Shown piece after piece: positions 19,318-27,799 of a DNA stretch of 64,000 nucleotides (within the stretch, counting starts at the first letter, position 1; each line of letters starts with the position of its first letter). Location of the stretch: the NCBI RefSeq assembly GCF_001182725.1, contig NZ_CWHU01000005.1:434001-498000 (forward strand). Direction: 5' to 3'. The notes beneath the pieces were generated by a model, which was not told where the DNA came from, made no database searches, and saw only the letters and a list, made by a program, of their open reading frames with translations. The DNA comes from Anaerococcus jeddahensis (GTDB lineage: Bacteria > Bacillota > Clostridia > Tissierellales > Peptoniphilaceae). Made by a program: the position numbers and the translations under genes.

Positions 19318-19402
19318 AATTTCTTATTAGGTGTTTAGAATTTGAAACATTAGAAGGACTTAATTTATGGAAAATAGTTAGCTATAAAATGGAGGGATAG
19401 AA

Positions 19403-19504
19403 ATGGAAAAGTCTATATATTTATTTGAAAGAATAAACCACAATAAAAATAGTCCTTTTTCCTATAAGCTTTATAGCTGTTTGTCTTTCCATATGCTCGT
19501 CTAA
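19403..19504 (+). CDS. Possible 33-residue leader peptide
   Basis: Short frame starting MEKSIYLFERINHNKN and ending with LSFHMLV, with a good GGAGGG six bases before ATG. It is followed within 45 bases by a terminator hairpin. The placement mirrors the 19-residue frame after the first MATE gene. It is too short to assign; it may be a leader peptide or a remnant. Confidence 0.35.
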   Translation: MEKSIYLFERINHNKNSPFSYKLYSCLSFHMLV

Positions 19505-19547
19505 ACAATTAAATATAATTAAAGGAAGAACAAGTTTCTTTCGTTTT

Positions 19548-19589
19548 AGAGGACTTCTTATGCCAAGGTGCAGGAGTCCTCCTTTTTTT
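19548..19589 (+). terminator. Rho-independent terminator after second MATE gene
   Basis: GAGGACT (19549-19555) pairs with AGTCCTC (19575-19581), then seven T. An inner TTATGCC / GGTGCA segment is shared in style with the hairpins at 6584 and 39968. Confidence 0.85.
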
Positions 19590-19628
19590 GTTTTAAAGCG
19601 CATACAAAAAGAAATGGAGGAAGCATAT

Positions 19629-20044
19629 ATGCCAAAAAAATATTACCTTTATATCAACGGACAAAAGGTCAAAGTCAATGAAGATATTTATAAAGTCTAC
19701 TGGCGAGAAAGAGAACACGAAAAGTATTTGGAGCAGGTGGAAAGAAAAAACCACTTGCTCTTTTTTCATCATTGGATCATGACGGACATTTTGTAGATAA
19801 TATTGTTGATGAAAGTGTTGATGTAGAAAAGATTGTTGAAACACAGATGATGATTGAAGCAGTCAGAAATACAATTTCAAGACTCAATGCAGAAGAAAGG
19901 GGCATCATTGAGCGTTTGTACTTTCAGGATGAAATTCTTTCGAGTATTACAAGAATAAAGAAAGTGAGTTATCAAGCTATACAATGGCGTAAGAATAATA
20001 TATTGAAAAAACTGAAGTTGTTATTAGAAGATTTTTTAAGATAA
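19629..20044 (+). pseudogene. Element sigma-70-like factor, one-base frameshift
   Basis: The N-terminal half (MPKKYYLYINGQKVKVNEDIY... to NHLLFF) and the C-terminal half (SSLDHDGHFVDNIVDE... to LLEDFLR) lie in different frames, joined at a run of six T at 19762-19767. With seven T the frame would be continuous, giving about 138 residues. A second fragment of the same gene at 32499 does have seven T at this place. The protein is of the small sigma-factor-like type found in Tn916-like elements; the RLNAEERGIIERLYF segment and the following helix-turn-helix fit region 4. RBS GGAGG before the ATG at 19629. Either a dead copy or a slippage-dependent gene. Confidence 0.75.
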
Positions 20045-20149
20045 TCGACTTGTAGATAAGGGCAGATTTTCCATTATAAAGTAAAGGTGATATAGGGCTA
20101 TTTTTCTTTGCTTATTAATAGTATATTATGTAATGAGAGAAGGAATTTA

Positions 20150-20255
20150 TATCATAGATATATTCCCACATACGAGGCTTTTGAAAAATCTCAAATTTTA
20201 TCCATACAGACCACTCAAGCCATGTGGAGACTATAGCGTTGATACAAAAGATGTA
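20150..20255 (+). pseudogene. RlmD-like 3' fragment, decayed
   Basis: In one frame the segment around 20212-20250 reads SSHVETIALIQKM and stops. It matches SSHVETVALLSKF at the RlmD-like fragment near 47030, and about 85 bases of DNA are alike at the two places (ATATTCCCACATACGAGGCT and onward). SxHVETV is the hallmark end region of RlmD/RumA 23S rRNA uracil methyltransferases and of element-borne relatives. Only this scrap is left here. No functional product is expected. Confidence 0.55.
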
Positions 20256-20423
20256 AATATAGAAATCCTGCATTTTAAGCAGTTTTATAAGCATTTTGTC
20301 TTCGATAAAGATGAAGAAGGATATGTAAAAAAGACTCAAAAAAACTATATGGACGTAAGAGTAGTTTTGCAACTGGTATGAGGAAACACAAAAAATATAA
20401 TTAACTCATTTTGTACTTTCTAC

Positions 20424-20453
20424 AAGAGTGGCTTAAAAGGCTGCTCTTTTTTT
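20424..20453 (+). terminator. Rho-independent terminator
   Basis: AAGAGTGGC pairs with GCTGCTCTT through two G-T pairs, TTAAAA loop, then seven T. Confidence 0.75.
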
Positions 20454-20479
20454 CTAAAAAGTTGGTACATATAAATTTT

Positions 20480-20660
20480 AAATATTACGAATAATACAAA
20501 ATCTAATTTCCGAAAAGCAGAAGTCCAGACTTCCGAAAATCGGAATTCAAGAACTCCGAATATCGGAGAGTAACTATAATAATATTAGTAATATTGAGTT
20601 AAGAAAGAATAATTTTAGAAAGGGAGTAAGGATTCGTTATATCCTTTTCAAAATATAAAA
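20480..20660 (+). pseudogene. Possible RepA-type initiator linker remnant
   Basis: The stretch reads NTKSNFRKAEVQTSENRNSR... then a stop at TAA, and in the next frame SNYNNISNIELRKNNFRKG. Ser/Asn-rich linkers of this wording (SDFRKSxxQTSENRNSR) occur between the two domains of RepA_N replication initiators in low-GC Firmicute plasmids and elements. At the DNA level it shows near-repeats of CTTCCGAAAATCGGAA. A RepA N-terminal piece is at 49515. No intact gene remains; the call rests on a short match. Confidence 0.4.
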
Positions 20661-20675
20661 CAATCACAACCAAAC

Positions 20676-20711
20676 TTTACATATTCGCTTTTATAACATA
20701 TAATAAAAGCG
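20676..20711 (+). promoter_or_regulatory. AbiE promoter and inverted-repeat operator
   Basis: TTTACA (20676-20681), 17 bases, TATAAT (20699-20704). An inverted repeat CGCTTTTAT (20686-20694) and ATAAAAGCG (20703-20711) straddles the -10 box. AbiEi antitoxins are known to repress their own operon by binding inverted repeats, so this is the likely autoregulatory site. Confidence 0.8.
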
Positions 20712-20731
20712 TAAACGAGAGGAGGCGGACT

Positions 20732-21319
20732 ATGAATACACTTAAAGAATATATACAAGAAAATTTAGTAATAACCAACAAAGAAGCAGAAGAACTTGGA
20801 TATAGTAGGCATAATCTATCAGAATTAACAAAAATCGGACAATTAGAAAGATTAAGACCAGGACTATATCAACTAAAAGGAAAAGTAATAGATGATTTTG
20901 TCCTAATATCATCTAATAGTAATCGAATTATATTTTCCCATCAAACAGCCCTATACCTCCACGACCTATCCGATAGGACTCCAAATGTATTTCATATATC
21001 TGTACCCCAAGGCTACAATGCAAGTCATATCAAGAAAAGATATGAAGATTTACAAGTTCACTATGTAAAAAAAGACTTATACGAACTAGGAAAGACAGAA
21101 ATAAAATCACCACAAGGCAACCTTATTCCAGTTTACGATATAGATCGAACAATTTGTGACATCATAATCGACAGAGAAGAAATAGATAAACAAATTTTCA
21201 CAGAAGCCATAAAAAGATACTTTAAATCACAAAATAAAAATCTAAGACGACTCATAAAATACAGTAGACTATTTAAAATAGAAGATGAAATTAGAAAATA
21301 CATGGAGGTATTATCATGA
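20732..21319 (+). CDS. abiEi: Type IV antitoxin / transcriptional regulator AbiEi
   Basis: 195 residues with an N-terminal winged-helix domain (ITNKEAEELGYSRHNLSELTKIGQLERLRPGLYQL, split over residues 15-50) and the C-terminal antitoxin domain, including VYDIDRTICDII, the usual AbiEi signature. It overlaps the toxin gene by four bases (ATGA), so the two are co-translated. In the known family AbiEi both represses the operon and counters the nucleotidyltransferase toxin, and the pair gives phage resistance by abortive infection. GAGAGGAGG precedes the ATG. A matching inverted repeat overlies the promoter. Confidence 0.9.
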   Translation: MNTLKEYIQENLVITNKEAEELGYSRHNLSELTKIGQLERLRPGLYQLKGKVIDDFVLISSNSNRIIFSHQTALYLHDLSDRTPNVFHISVPQGYNASHIKKRYEDLQVHYVKKDLYELGKTEIKSPQGNLIPVYDIDRTICDIIIDREEIDKQIFTEAIKRYFKSQNKNLRRLIKYSRLFKIEDEIRKYMEVLS

Positions 21320-22158
21320 TTAATATCGAGAGTATAAAGGGCAAGATAAGAAGTCTGGCAGAGAAGAAAAATCTGAAATCCCAAGAAGTTCTACAAATTT
21401 ATTTTTTCGAAAGATTTTTAGAAAGGCTCTCTAAATCAAAGTACAAAAATAATTTTGTAATAAAAGGAGGATTCCTAATATCATCTCTAATTGGTATTGA
21501 AAATAGAACAACTATGGACATGGACACAACCATAAAAGGCATAGCCCTAAAAGAAGAAAAAATAAAAGAAATCGTAGAAGAAATTATAAATATCAATGTA
21601 GATGATGGAATAAGATTTGAAATAAAAGACATCTCTTATATTAGAGAAGAGGACGAGTACGAGAACTTTAGAATTTCATTAATAGCAAATGTTGGAAAGA
21701 CCAAAAACCCGATGAAACTAGACCTAACAACAGGAGATGCAATAACGCCAAGAGAAATAGAATACACCTATCCTTGTATCTTTAGCAAAGAAAATATAAA
21801 AATAATGGCATACCCATTAGAAACAATTTTAGCTGAAAAATATGAAACCATAATCAGAAGAAATATTGCAACAACACGAATGAGAGACTTTTACGACCTA
21901 TACACCCTCTACAAACTAAAAAAAGATGATATAGACTATAAAGTTTTAAAAGAAGCAATAGAGAGAACCTCAAAGAAAAGAGAAAGTCAGGAGATAATGC
22001 AAGACTATGAGGAAATAATCGAGGATATAAAAGAAGATCCATACCAAAGATCCTTGTGGGAAGTATATCTCAGTGAAAATAAGTATATTGGAGATTTGAG
22101 CTTTGATAAGGTTGCTGGTGTAGTTACAATTTTATCAAATAGGATTAATGAGATGTAA
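21316..22158 (+). CDS. abiEii: AbiEii-type nucleotidyltransferase toxin
   Basis: 280 residues. The nucleotidyltransferase core shows KGGFLISSLIGIENRTTMDMD, that is the GG(F/Y) strand followed by the metal-binding DxD (MDMD), and a later basic ILAEKYETIIRR segment typical of AbiEii/AbiGii proteins. The toxin is expected to modify a nucleic acid or nucleotide acceptor (tRNA in studied relatives) and arrest growth after phage infection. It overlaps abiEi and depends on its promoter. The frame is complete. Confidence 0.9.
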   Translation: MINIESIKGKIRSLAEKKNLKSQEVLQIYFFERFLERLSKSKYKNNFVIKGGFLISSLIGIENRTTMDMDTTIKGIALKEEKIKEIVEEIININVDDGIRFEIKDISYIREEDEYENFRISLIANVGKTKNPMKLDLTTGDAITPREIEYTYPCIFSKENIKIMAYPLETILAEKYETIIRRNIATTRMRDFYDLYTLYKLKKDDIDYKVLKEAIERTSKKRESQEIMQDYEEIIEDIKEDPYQRSLWEVYLSENKYIGDLSFDKVAGVVTILSNRINEM

Positions 22159-22277
22159 TTTAACAGACACTGTCTGGCAAATCATAGATAAGAAAATATT
22201 AAGTAAAAGAGAAGTGGAATTAATCTAATTCTTTTTTACATTTTGATCAGAGTATTTAAAACTAAAAAATTGTATGT

Positions 22278-22309
22278 CAATTGTTCAGCCTAAGTAGATA
22301 ATAAAAAAG
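22278..22309 (+). repeat. Copy of an OB-fold gene segment (left of FRG gene)
   Basis: The 32 bases beginning CAATTGTTCAGCCTA match 23662-23693, inside the OB-fold-like pseudogene, with four differences. The FRG gene lies between the two copies. Confidence 0.7.
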
Positions 22310-22330
22310 TGTAAACAATAAGGAGGTAGT

Positions 22331-23512
22331 ATGGAAGTATTAAGAGCTCGCAGTTTATATGACTATATTAAAATTCTTAAAGAAAAAAATTTATTGGATG
22401 CATATTTTAGGGGAGAATCTAGGAAATATAAAAATATTGCAGCATCGTGTTATAGGGATAATTTTAATGACTCAGATAAATCTATAATTGATGAGATGAT
22501 AGATGAATATTTCTATGAGGTTAGTGCACAATTAAGTGATATTGAAAAGTCAAATTTTATATCTTATTCACAACACCATGGATTGCCTACAAATTTAATA
22601 GATATTACAAGTTCAGCTTTAGTAGCTTTATACTTTTCATGTTGTGATAACTTTGAATACACAGGATATATTCATATATTTAAGAAAAGTAATTTTATAA
22701 AATTTAGTGATGAAATTTCGGGAAGAAAAATACAATACTTTTATAATGATTTAATCGAAAAAAATGAAATAAGAGTTTTGTTTTATAATAAATTATTAGA
22801 ATTCTATAAGTATAATAGAGAAGGATTCATAATTTCATTATCTAATAATTTAAATATGATCAAAGTTTTATTAAAAAAAAGTAAACACAATGTATATACG
22901 TCTGAAATAGTAAAATCTGTAGATTGGTATGATAAGGGGATTAAAGAGGGATACATTATGGATAGACCAAATGAATTAAACCAAAGGCTACTTCAAGTAT
23001 TTCTTAATGATAAAAATGAAGAGATGAATATGTGGAGGGATATTTTTTTTCAATTATCAAAATTAACAAATTATTCATTTGAACTTAAAGTACAGAAATT
23101 AGAAGATTATGTAATAATATATCTAACAACTTTTATATATTTGTTAATTCAAAAGTATAGTAATAATATTTATGAAGTACCTGATTTTCCAATGATATTA
23201 TATTATCCTAATATTAATTTTGATAGAATGACATTACAATCTGGTAGATTTATTTATCAAAATATTTTATATTCACCACTTAATATTTTGAATAGACAAG
23301 AAAAGAGAGACTATATACAGAAAATAGTTCCTGATATTTCCATAGAAATTGAAAATAAAATAGAAATTGTAAAAGATTTAGATTTATTGGGGATAAATAG
23401 AAAAAAATTATTTAACGATCCTGATAACATAGCAAAATATGTGTATAAAAAGAGTGAAGTAAGAAAATCAAAATTTGAATTACTAGAAGATTTTTATATA
23501 GAAGAGGTATAA
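22331..23512 (+). CDS. FRG domain-containing protein (candidate defence gene)
   Basis: 393 residues. The first 120 carry the FRG signature: YFRGESRKYKN near residue 23 and SQHHGLPTNLIDITSSALVALYFSC near 78, matching the F-R-G and QHxGxPTxLLDxT motifs. The rest is AT-rich, Asn/Lys/Ile-rich and shows no known domain. FRG proteins are of unsettled biochemistry and are common in defence islands. It has its own AAGGAGGTAG ribosome-binding site and no partner gene in the same operon. Its base composition is lower in GC than the AbiE genes before it, and it is bracketed by two copies of another gene's segment, which suggests a separate insertion. Confidence 0.8.
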   Translation: MEVLRARSLYDYIKILKEKNLLDAYFRGESRKYKNIAASCYRDNFNDSDKSIIDEMIDEYFYEVSAQLSDIEKSNFISYSQHHGLPTNLIDITSSALVALYFSCCDNFEYTGYIHIFKKSNFIKFSDEISGRKIQYFYNDLIEKNEIRVLFYNKLLEFYKYNREGFIISLSNNLNMIKVLLKKSKHNVYTSEIVKSVDWYDKGIKEGYIMDRPNELNQRLLQVFLNDKNEEMNMWRDIFFQLSKLTNYSFELKVQKLEDYVIIYLTTFIYLLIQKYSNNIYEVPDFPMILYYPNINFDRMTLQSGRFIYQNILYSPLNILNRQEKRDYIQKIVPDISIEIENKIEIVKDLDLLGINRKKLFNDPDNIAKYVYKKSEVRKSKFELLEDFYIEEV

Positions 23513-23570
23513 GAAATTATCCTTTTATATAAATTCTACATTAAACAAAGAAGATATTTAAAATTGAATC

Positions 23571-23938
23571 AATGTTGGAGTCAAATACGATACTATAGAA
23601 AACTTTAAAGTAAGTAATTTTCAATTATTTATAAAGATGACGATGGAAATAAAGCTTATACCAATTGTTCAGCCTATGGAGATAAGACAAAAGATTTAGA
23701 GAATCTTAAACAAGGCGATTTTGTTAAAATCTCCGGACAAGTAAAAACAAGTATTGATAACAACGAGAAAGAACATAAAAATGTTCGTATTTTGTCTTCT
23801 AAGCTATTAAAAGCAAAAGAACAAGTAAAGAGTCAAGATAAGGATAAAAAGTCCATATTAGGGCAAATAAAGAGCTTTAAGACAGATGACAAAGCTAGGT
23901 CAAATAAGAAAGACCACAGCAAAAGTTCAGAAAGATAA
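23571..23938 (+). pseudogene. OB-fold (SSB-like) element protein, frameshifted
   Basis: In one frame the sequence reads VGVKYDTIENFKVSNF. After a run of four T at about 23614 the match continues in another frame as SIIYKDDDGNKAYTNCSAYG, then LKQGDFVKISGQVKTS and a Lys-rich tail ending at 23938. Adding one T would join the frames. YTNCSAYG with GDFVKxxGQVKTS looks like an oligonucleotide-binding fold similar to element-borne single-strand DNA-binding proteins. No proper start codon is seen, so the N-terminus is missing as well. Confidence 0.55.
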
Positions 23939-23943
23939 ATAAC

Positions 23944-23973
23944 GGCGGTCTTCGGACTGCCTTTATTTTTTTT
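23944..23973 (+). terminator. Rho-independent terminator with TTCG loop
   Basis: GGCGGTC, TTCG tetraloop, GACTGCC, then TTTATTTTTTTT. It ends the OB-fold pseudogene transcript. Confidence 0.9.
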
Positions 23974-24084
23974 GCTCGTTTTAACGCAGTGAATCATATA
24001 ATTGAAAGGAATCTGTGTTATATGCTATAATTAGGTAGTTAATCTATACATTTAGAAAGGTAAAATATAGAATTGGAGAATTAT

Positions 24085-24303
24085 ATGGGATTTTCATATA
24101 ATAAATTATGGAAGTTATTAATAGATAAAAATATGAAAAAAACAGACTTACAATGTGCAATAGCAACAACTCCCAAGACAATTGCCAAGATGGGAAGAGA
24201 CGAAAATGTAAGTTTGGAAACATTAGGAAAGATTTGTGAGTATTTTCAATGTGATATTGGAGATATTATTGAATATAGAAGAGATGACAGAGATATATCT
24301 TAA
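24085..24303 (+). CDS. Small Cro/CI-type helix-turn-helix regulator
   Basis: 72 residues from ATG at 24085, which has GGAG six bases upstream; a TTG four codons earlier is less likely. The protein is almost all HTH: KLWKLLIDKNMKKTDLQ, IATTPKTIAKMGRDENVSLETLGKICEYFQCDIGDII, split across the five helices of the YozG/XRE-like single-domain family. It precedes the zinc-ribbon and unknown gene pair in the same direction, with about 65 bases between, and may control them. The operator is not evident. Confidence 0.85.
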   Translation: MGFSYNKLWKLLIDKNMKKTDLQCAIATTPKTIAKMGRDENVSLETLGKICEYFQCDIGDIIEYRRDDRDIS

Positions 24304-24370
24304 TATAAATCTTGAAGATGCTTTAGATAATAGTAAGTTGTTAAAATTTAATTAGTAGAGGTATTTAAAG

Positions 24371-24826
24371 ATGAAAGATTTTGAAACGCTAAAAATAAGT
24401 ATTCCAGCAGATTCTGATGGTTATGTTTTATTAAAGTGCCCATCTTGTGGAGAGAAATTTATGCTTATTGTAGAAGATATAGAAGATGACACAAATTTAG
24501 ATGTTTGGTGTCCTAACTGTGGTTTAAAACACCAAGACTATTTAGATGATGAAACAATAAATCTAGCGGAGAGGATGATAGATAATAAAGTTGCTGATAT
24601 ATTAAATGAGTTTTCAGTGACAATGAAAAAAAGTTTTAAAAACTCAGATATTAAAATAAAAACCGGGAAAATTAAAAAGCAGCCAGAGATACCTATAGGA
24701 CGAAAAACTGGAGATTTTGAAGAAAAATATTATGATTGTTGCAAGAAAAAAGCAAAAATTAGTAGCGTAAAGAAACTTGAGGGCGGATACTGTCCTTTTT
24801 GTGGGGAGCTTGTAGATGGAGATTAA
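24371..24826 (+). CDS. Zinc-ribbon protein (TFIIB-like ribbon), unknown role
   Basis: 151 residues with two zinc-binding sets: KCPSCGEKF with DVWCPNCGLKH (residues about 24-58), then DCC with YCPFCGEL near the C-terminus. Between them is a Lys-rich stretch. Similar zinc-ribbon proteins occur singly beside uncharacterised defence-type genes. The stop overlaps the next start by 11 bases (the next ATG is at 24816), so the two proteins are probably made in fixed ratio and may form a complex. No enzyme motif is visible. Confidence 0.65.
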   Translation: MKDFETLKISIPADSDGYVLLKCPSCGEKFMLIVEDIEDDTNLDVWCPNCGLKHQDYLDDETINLAERMIDNKVADILNEFSVTMKKSFKNSDIKIKTGKIKKQPEIPIGRKTGDFEEKYYDCCKKKAKISSVKKLEGGYCPFCGELVDGD

Positions 24827-25619
24827 TAAGAAAGAATTAAGAAAACTTAGTAGGAAATTTAGAAGCTTAGGTTCTGATGTCATTAATGCGGATTATAGGG
24901 AACAAATCGATCTTCTAAAAGAATTTATAGATTATGTAGATAAGACATCTTTGATAAGAAATTATATTGAAAGCTTCAAATATGATATAGACGATCTAGA
25001 GGAAAATATAAATAATGTTTACTCATCTTATGGGAGACAATGTTTAGACTTGGGAAGCAATGGTGGAAAAAGATTGTATCTTTTATATTCTACTTTTAAA
25101 TACATTTTAGAAAATAATTTAAACACCATTAACTTTGGGTGGTTTTACGCTAATAGCAACAAGTATCAAGATATGGCACAAAGTTTTGGGAATAGAATGG
25201 TTTACCCATTTATTTCAGGAATTGAAGAATATATTAAAGATATAGCTACTGATATGGGTTACGATGACAATAATAAATATGAAATTAACATAAATAGTTC
25301 TGGTGTTCAAGTAAATTTAGCTAGTAATAATTCATCTATAGATGCAATACAAAATAATTATTTAAATATAAATGAGATTAATGAGGAAATATCAAAGTTG
25401 GAAAGCCTATTGGAAAATATAAACGACGAAGATAAACGAAGTATTCTAATGGGTCATATGGAGTTGATAAAAGGAGAAGTAGTCAAATCAAATCCTAATA
25501 AAAATCTCTTAAAAACAAGTTTTAATTCTTTGAAATTTATAATCGGATCTATAGCAACACTTCCAGATTTTATTGAAGGTATAAACAAATTAGGTGCATT
25601 ATTAGGAATTCTAAAGTAG
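24816..25619 (+). CDS. Unknown helical protein coupled to zinc-ribbon gene
   Basis: 267 residues, mostly helical and charged. Residues 1-60 look like coiled coil. The middle contains GYDDNNKYEININSSGVQVNLASNNSS, an Asn/Ser-rich beta-like segment. The C-terminal 80 residues (INEEISKLESLLENINDEDKR, then a hydrophobic FIIGSIATLPDFIEGINKLGALLGIL) resemble the amphipathic or pore-forming ends of abortive-infection effectors. I do not recognise the family. It is translationally coupled to the zinc-ribbon gene and is followed eight bases later by an Abi_C-type gene that is now broken. Context suggests a defence role; that is inference. Confidence 0.55.
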   Translation: MEINKKELRKLSRKFRSLGSDVINADYREQIDLLKEFIDYVDKTSLIRNYIESFKYDIDDLEENINNVYSSYGRQCLDLGSNGGKRLYLLYSTFKYILENNLNTINFGWFYANSNKYQDMAQSFGNRMVYPFISGIEEYIKDIATDMGYDDNNKYEININSSGVQVNLASNNSSIDAIQNNYLNINEINEEISKLESLLENINDEDKRSILMGHMELIKGEVVKSNPNKNLLKTSFNSLKFIIGSIATLPDFIEGINKLGALLGILK

Positions 25620-25627
25620 GTTTAACT

Positions 25628-26448
25628 ATGCTTAGTTATATAGAAAAAGGATATCTTGATGAATTATTTAATAGAGATGGATATGTTCTAGATTTTTCTA
25701 CGAATGGTTTTGATGAGTTCACATTTCAAAGTATAGGGATAAGGTTATGCGAGAAATATTGTCTGTCAAAAGGAAAGTTCACTTAGAGAATTTACCAACA
25801 CAGAAGATCCTTATAAAATTGCTAAATTATATAATGATCTTTTAGAATATTATTCTGTATATTTTAGTGATGAATTAGAAAAAGATAAAAAAAATAATAG
25901 AGGAACTTCCTTTAAATCTCTATACAACAAGTGTAAAGATATTATTATTCGAGAGTTATCAAATAGCTCAAATTTTATTTCAGAAGCAGAAGTTTTGAAA
26001 ATTAAATTCTCATCTGAGTATATTAATTCTCAAATTGATTTAATGCTAGAAATGGTGGATAGGAATCCCACAGAGGCAATTGGAAAATCAAAGGAATTAC
26101 TTGAAAGTTGTTGTAAGGAAATTTGTAATAATTTAGGAGAGAATAAAAAATATAACTAAAATTAACACAATTAGTTAAAGAAACCTTTAGGTGTTTAAAA
26201 TTCCAAATGAAAGCATGATAATTGATGAAACTGAAGACAAAATAGTAAGGCAAATTATAGAAAGTTTAAATGGACTTGCTTCAGGAATTAACGATCTTAG
26301 GAATCATTATGGAAGTGGACATGGAAGAGAAAGGAATTTTAAAGATTTGAGTAAAAAGCATGCAGAACTTTCTGTGGGTGCTAGCATAACATTGACTAGA
26401 TATCTTTGTGATTCTTTTAGAGAAATCGAAAATAATAAAAAGATATAA
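25628..26448 (+). pseudogene. Abortive infection (Abi_C-type) gene, two frameshifts
   Basis: Three frames together give one protein. Frame 1 from ATG 25628 reads MLSYIEKGYLDELFNRDGYVLDFSTN..., as at the start of abortive infection family proteins, and stops after KGKFT. After an extra T the match continues as SLREFTNTEDPYKIAKLYNDLLEYY up to about 26158. It then resumes in a third frame as KETFRCLKIPNESM..., with INDLRNHYGSGHGRERNF and KHAELSVGASITLTRYL, which is the Abi_C signature (LRNxYGSGHG followed by HAxLxVGA). About 270 residues if repaired. The gene is dead unless the two shifts are sequencing errors. Confidence 0.8.
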
Positions 26449-26466
26449 GAACAAGAAGTGAAGATG

Positions 26467-27798
26467 TTACCTCTCCACTTCCTTTCCATAATAATTTTCA
26501 TAGTTTTTCCTATACTGAACAAGGTCGTAAAATTGTTCTTTATTCAAAGAATACTCTTGCATAAGCGTGTTCTTTTTTTCTTGTAATTCATCAAGTTTGG
26601 TTAGTATTTCTTTTGTGTTTGGTAGTTTTTTATAGTTAACTAAAATTTCTTTAGCTGCTATTTTATAGACAGAAAGTTCACTATAATATTCTTCTGCAAA
26701 TTGTTTATCTTCAGGATTTTTCTTGTGGTATTTATATATTTCACGATACTTATTTATAGTATTTATATTTTCCATATCTTGGGATAAACTCTTCATCTCA
26801 GTTTCAATTTTCTTTATTTTATCTAACAAGTCTTGTCTATCATCAGCAGATTTTTTGATTAGATCATCGAGCTGAATGATCGAATTTATTCCTTGTTCTC
26901 TTAATTTAATTATTGAATCAGCCATTGTTTTGATATTATGTTTTCTTGCCCATACTTCGTAACCTTTAGAGGATTGTGCTTTTTTATTAGTAGATATATC
27001 AATGACGTTTCCTACACGTTTTTTAATAGTATTAGCTTTGTTTTTAATAGCTAAATCTATTCTTTCTTTGATTTTTTCTTCAGTATAATCTTCTCCAATA
27101 GTCTTTGCTCTTGTAAATCTTTGCTTATCTTTATGACGGAAAGCAATGTGCTTACCAAACTTAATTTCATAATCAAGAGATTTCATATTTTCTAAAAACT
27201 CTTCCCAAGATTTAGACTTATTAATCATTCTATCTATATCAAATTGCAGTTTAGACTTCCAGGAATTTCCTTTCTTGTTTTGGTCATACTCGTACCAAGA
27301 TTTACCAGCAGTTTTATATTTTCTCTTGTAAGCTTCATAATATTCATCAATGACTGAAAGCTTATTTTCTTTACATAACTCATCACTTTGATATCTGATT
27401 TTATGGTAAGTTTTTTTGTTGGATTGGTAGCATTTACCAGTCTTGTAATTAACATTATTAAAAATAATATGGTTATGGATATGCCCTCTATCTATATGAG
27501 TTGCAAGAACAAATTCATAATCTTCTTTTAAAATTTTCTTACATAATTCCATTCCAATTTCGTGAGCTTTTATAGGATCAACCTCTCCTGGTAGAAAAGA
27601 TTGAATTAAATGTCTAGCTAAGACTGTTCCTTTAGTATCATTATCTTCTCGAGTTTTCAAAAATTGAATATGGGCAGTAGATGGATGACATTTAAATGAA
27701 GATACCAAGATTTTTTCATCAGTTTTTTCACTCTTAGTTATATAATCTATTGCCAAATTTAGAGTTGATTTTATAGGATGTATTTTTGTAATTGCCAT
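26467..27798 (-). CDS. Relaxase / mobilisation nuclease (MobA/VirD2 type)
   Basis: 443 residues on the minus strand. The histidine triad of HUH relaxases is seen as HIDRGHIHNHIIFN near residue 105, and the N-terminal MAITKIHPIKSTLNLAIDYI segment is typical of the MOBP group. The C-terminal half (from about residue 290) is Lys/Glu-rich coiled coil. The enzyme should nick one strand at an origin of transfer through a Tyr-DNA link and pilot the strand into a recipient using another element's conjugation machinery. The mobC gene ends one base upstream of its start. No type IV secretion genes are in the window, so the element is mobilisable rather than self-transmissible, as far as can be seen. 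Confidence 0.93.
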   Translation of the reverse strand: MAITKIHPIKSTLNLAIDYITKSEKTDEKILVSSFKCHPSTAHIQFLKTREDNDTKGTVLARHLIQSFLPGEVDPIKAHEIGMELCKKILKEDYEFVLATHIDRGHIHNHIIFNNVNYKTGKCYQSNKKTYHKIRYQSDELCKENKLSVIDEYYEAYKRKYKTAGKSWYEYDQNKKGNSWKSKLQFDIDRMINKSKSWEEFLENMKSLDYEIKFGKHIAFRHKDKQRFTRAKTIGEDYTEEKIKERIDLAIKNKANTIKKRVGNVIDISTNKKAQSSKGYEVWARKHNIKTMADSIIKLREQGINSIIQLDDLIKKSADDRQDLLDKIKKIETEMKSLSQDMENINTINKYREIYKYHKKNPEDKQFAEEYYSELSVYKIAAKEILVNYKKLPNTKEILTKLDELQEKKNTLMQEYSLNKEQFYDLVQYRKNYENYYGKEVER

Positions 27799-27799
27799 A

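Noticed and set aside
20133..20381. 82-codon frame between the sigma-like gene and the terminator
   Set aside because: The RlmD-like match is in a different frame, so this open frame is chance over a decayed segment.
26023..26253. 76-codon minus-strand frame
   Set aside because: It lies antisense to the Abi_C pseudogene blocks and has no ribosome-binding site.
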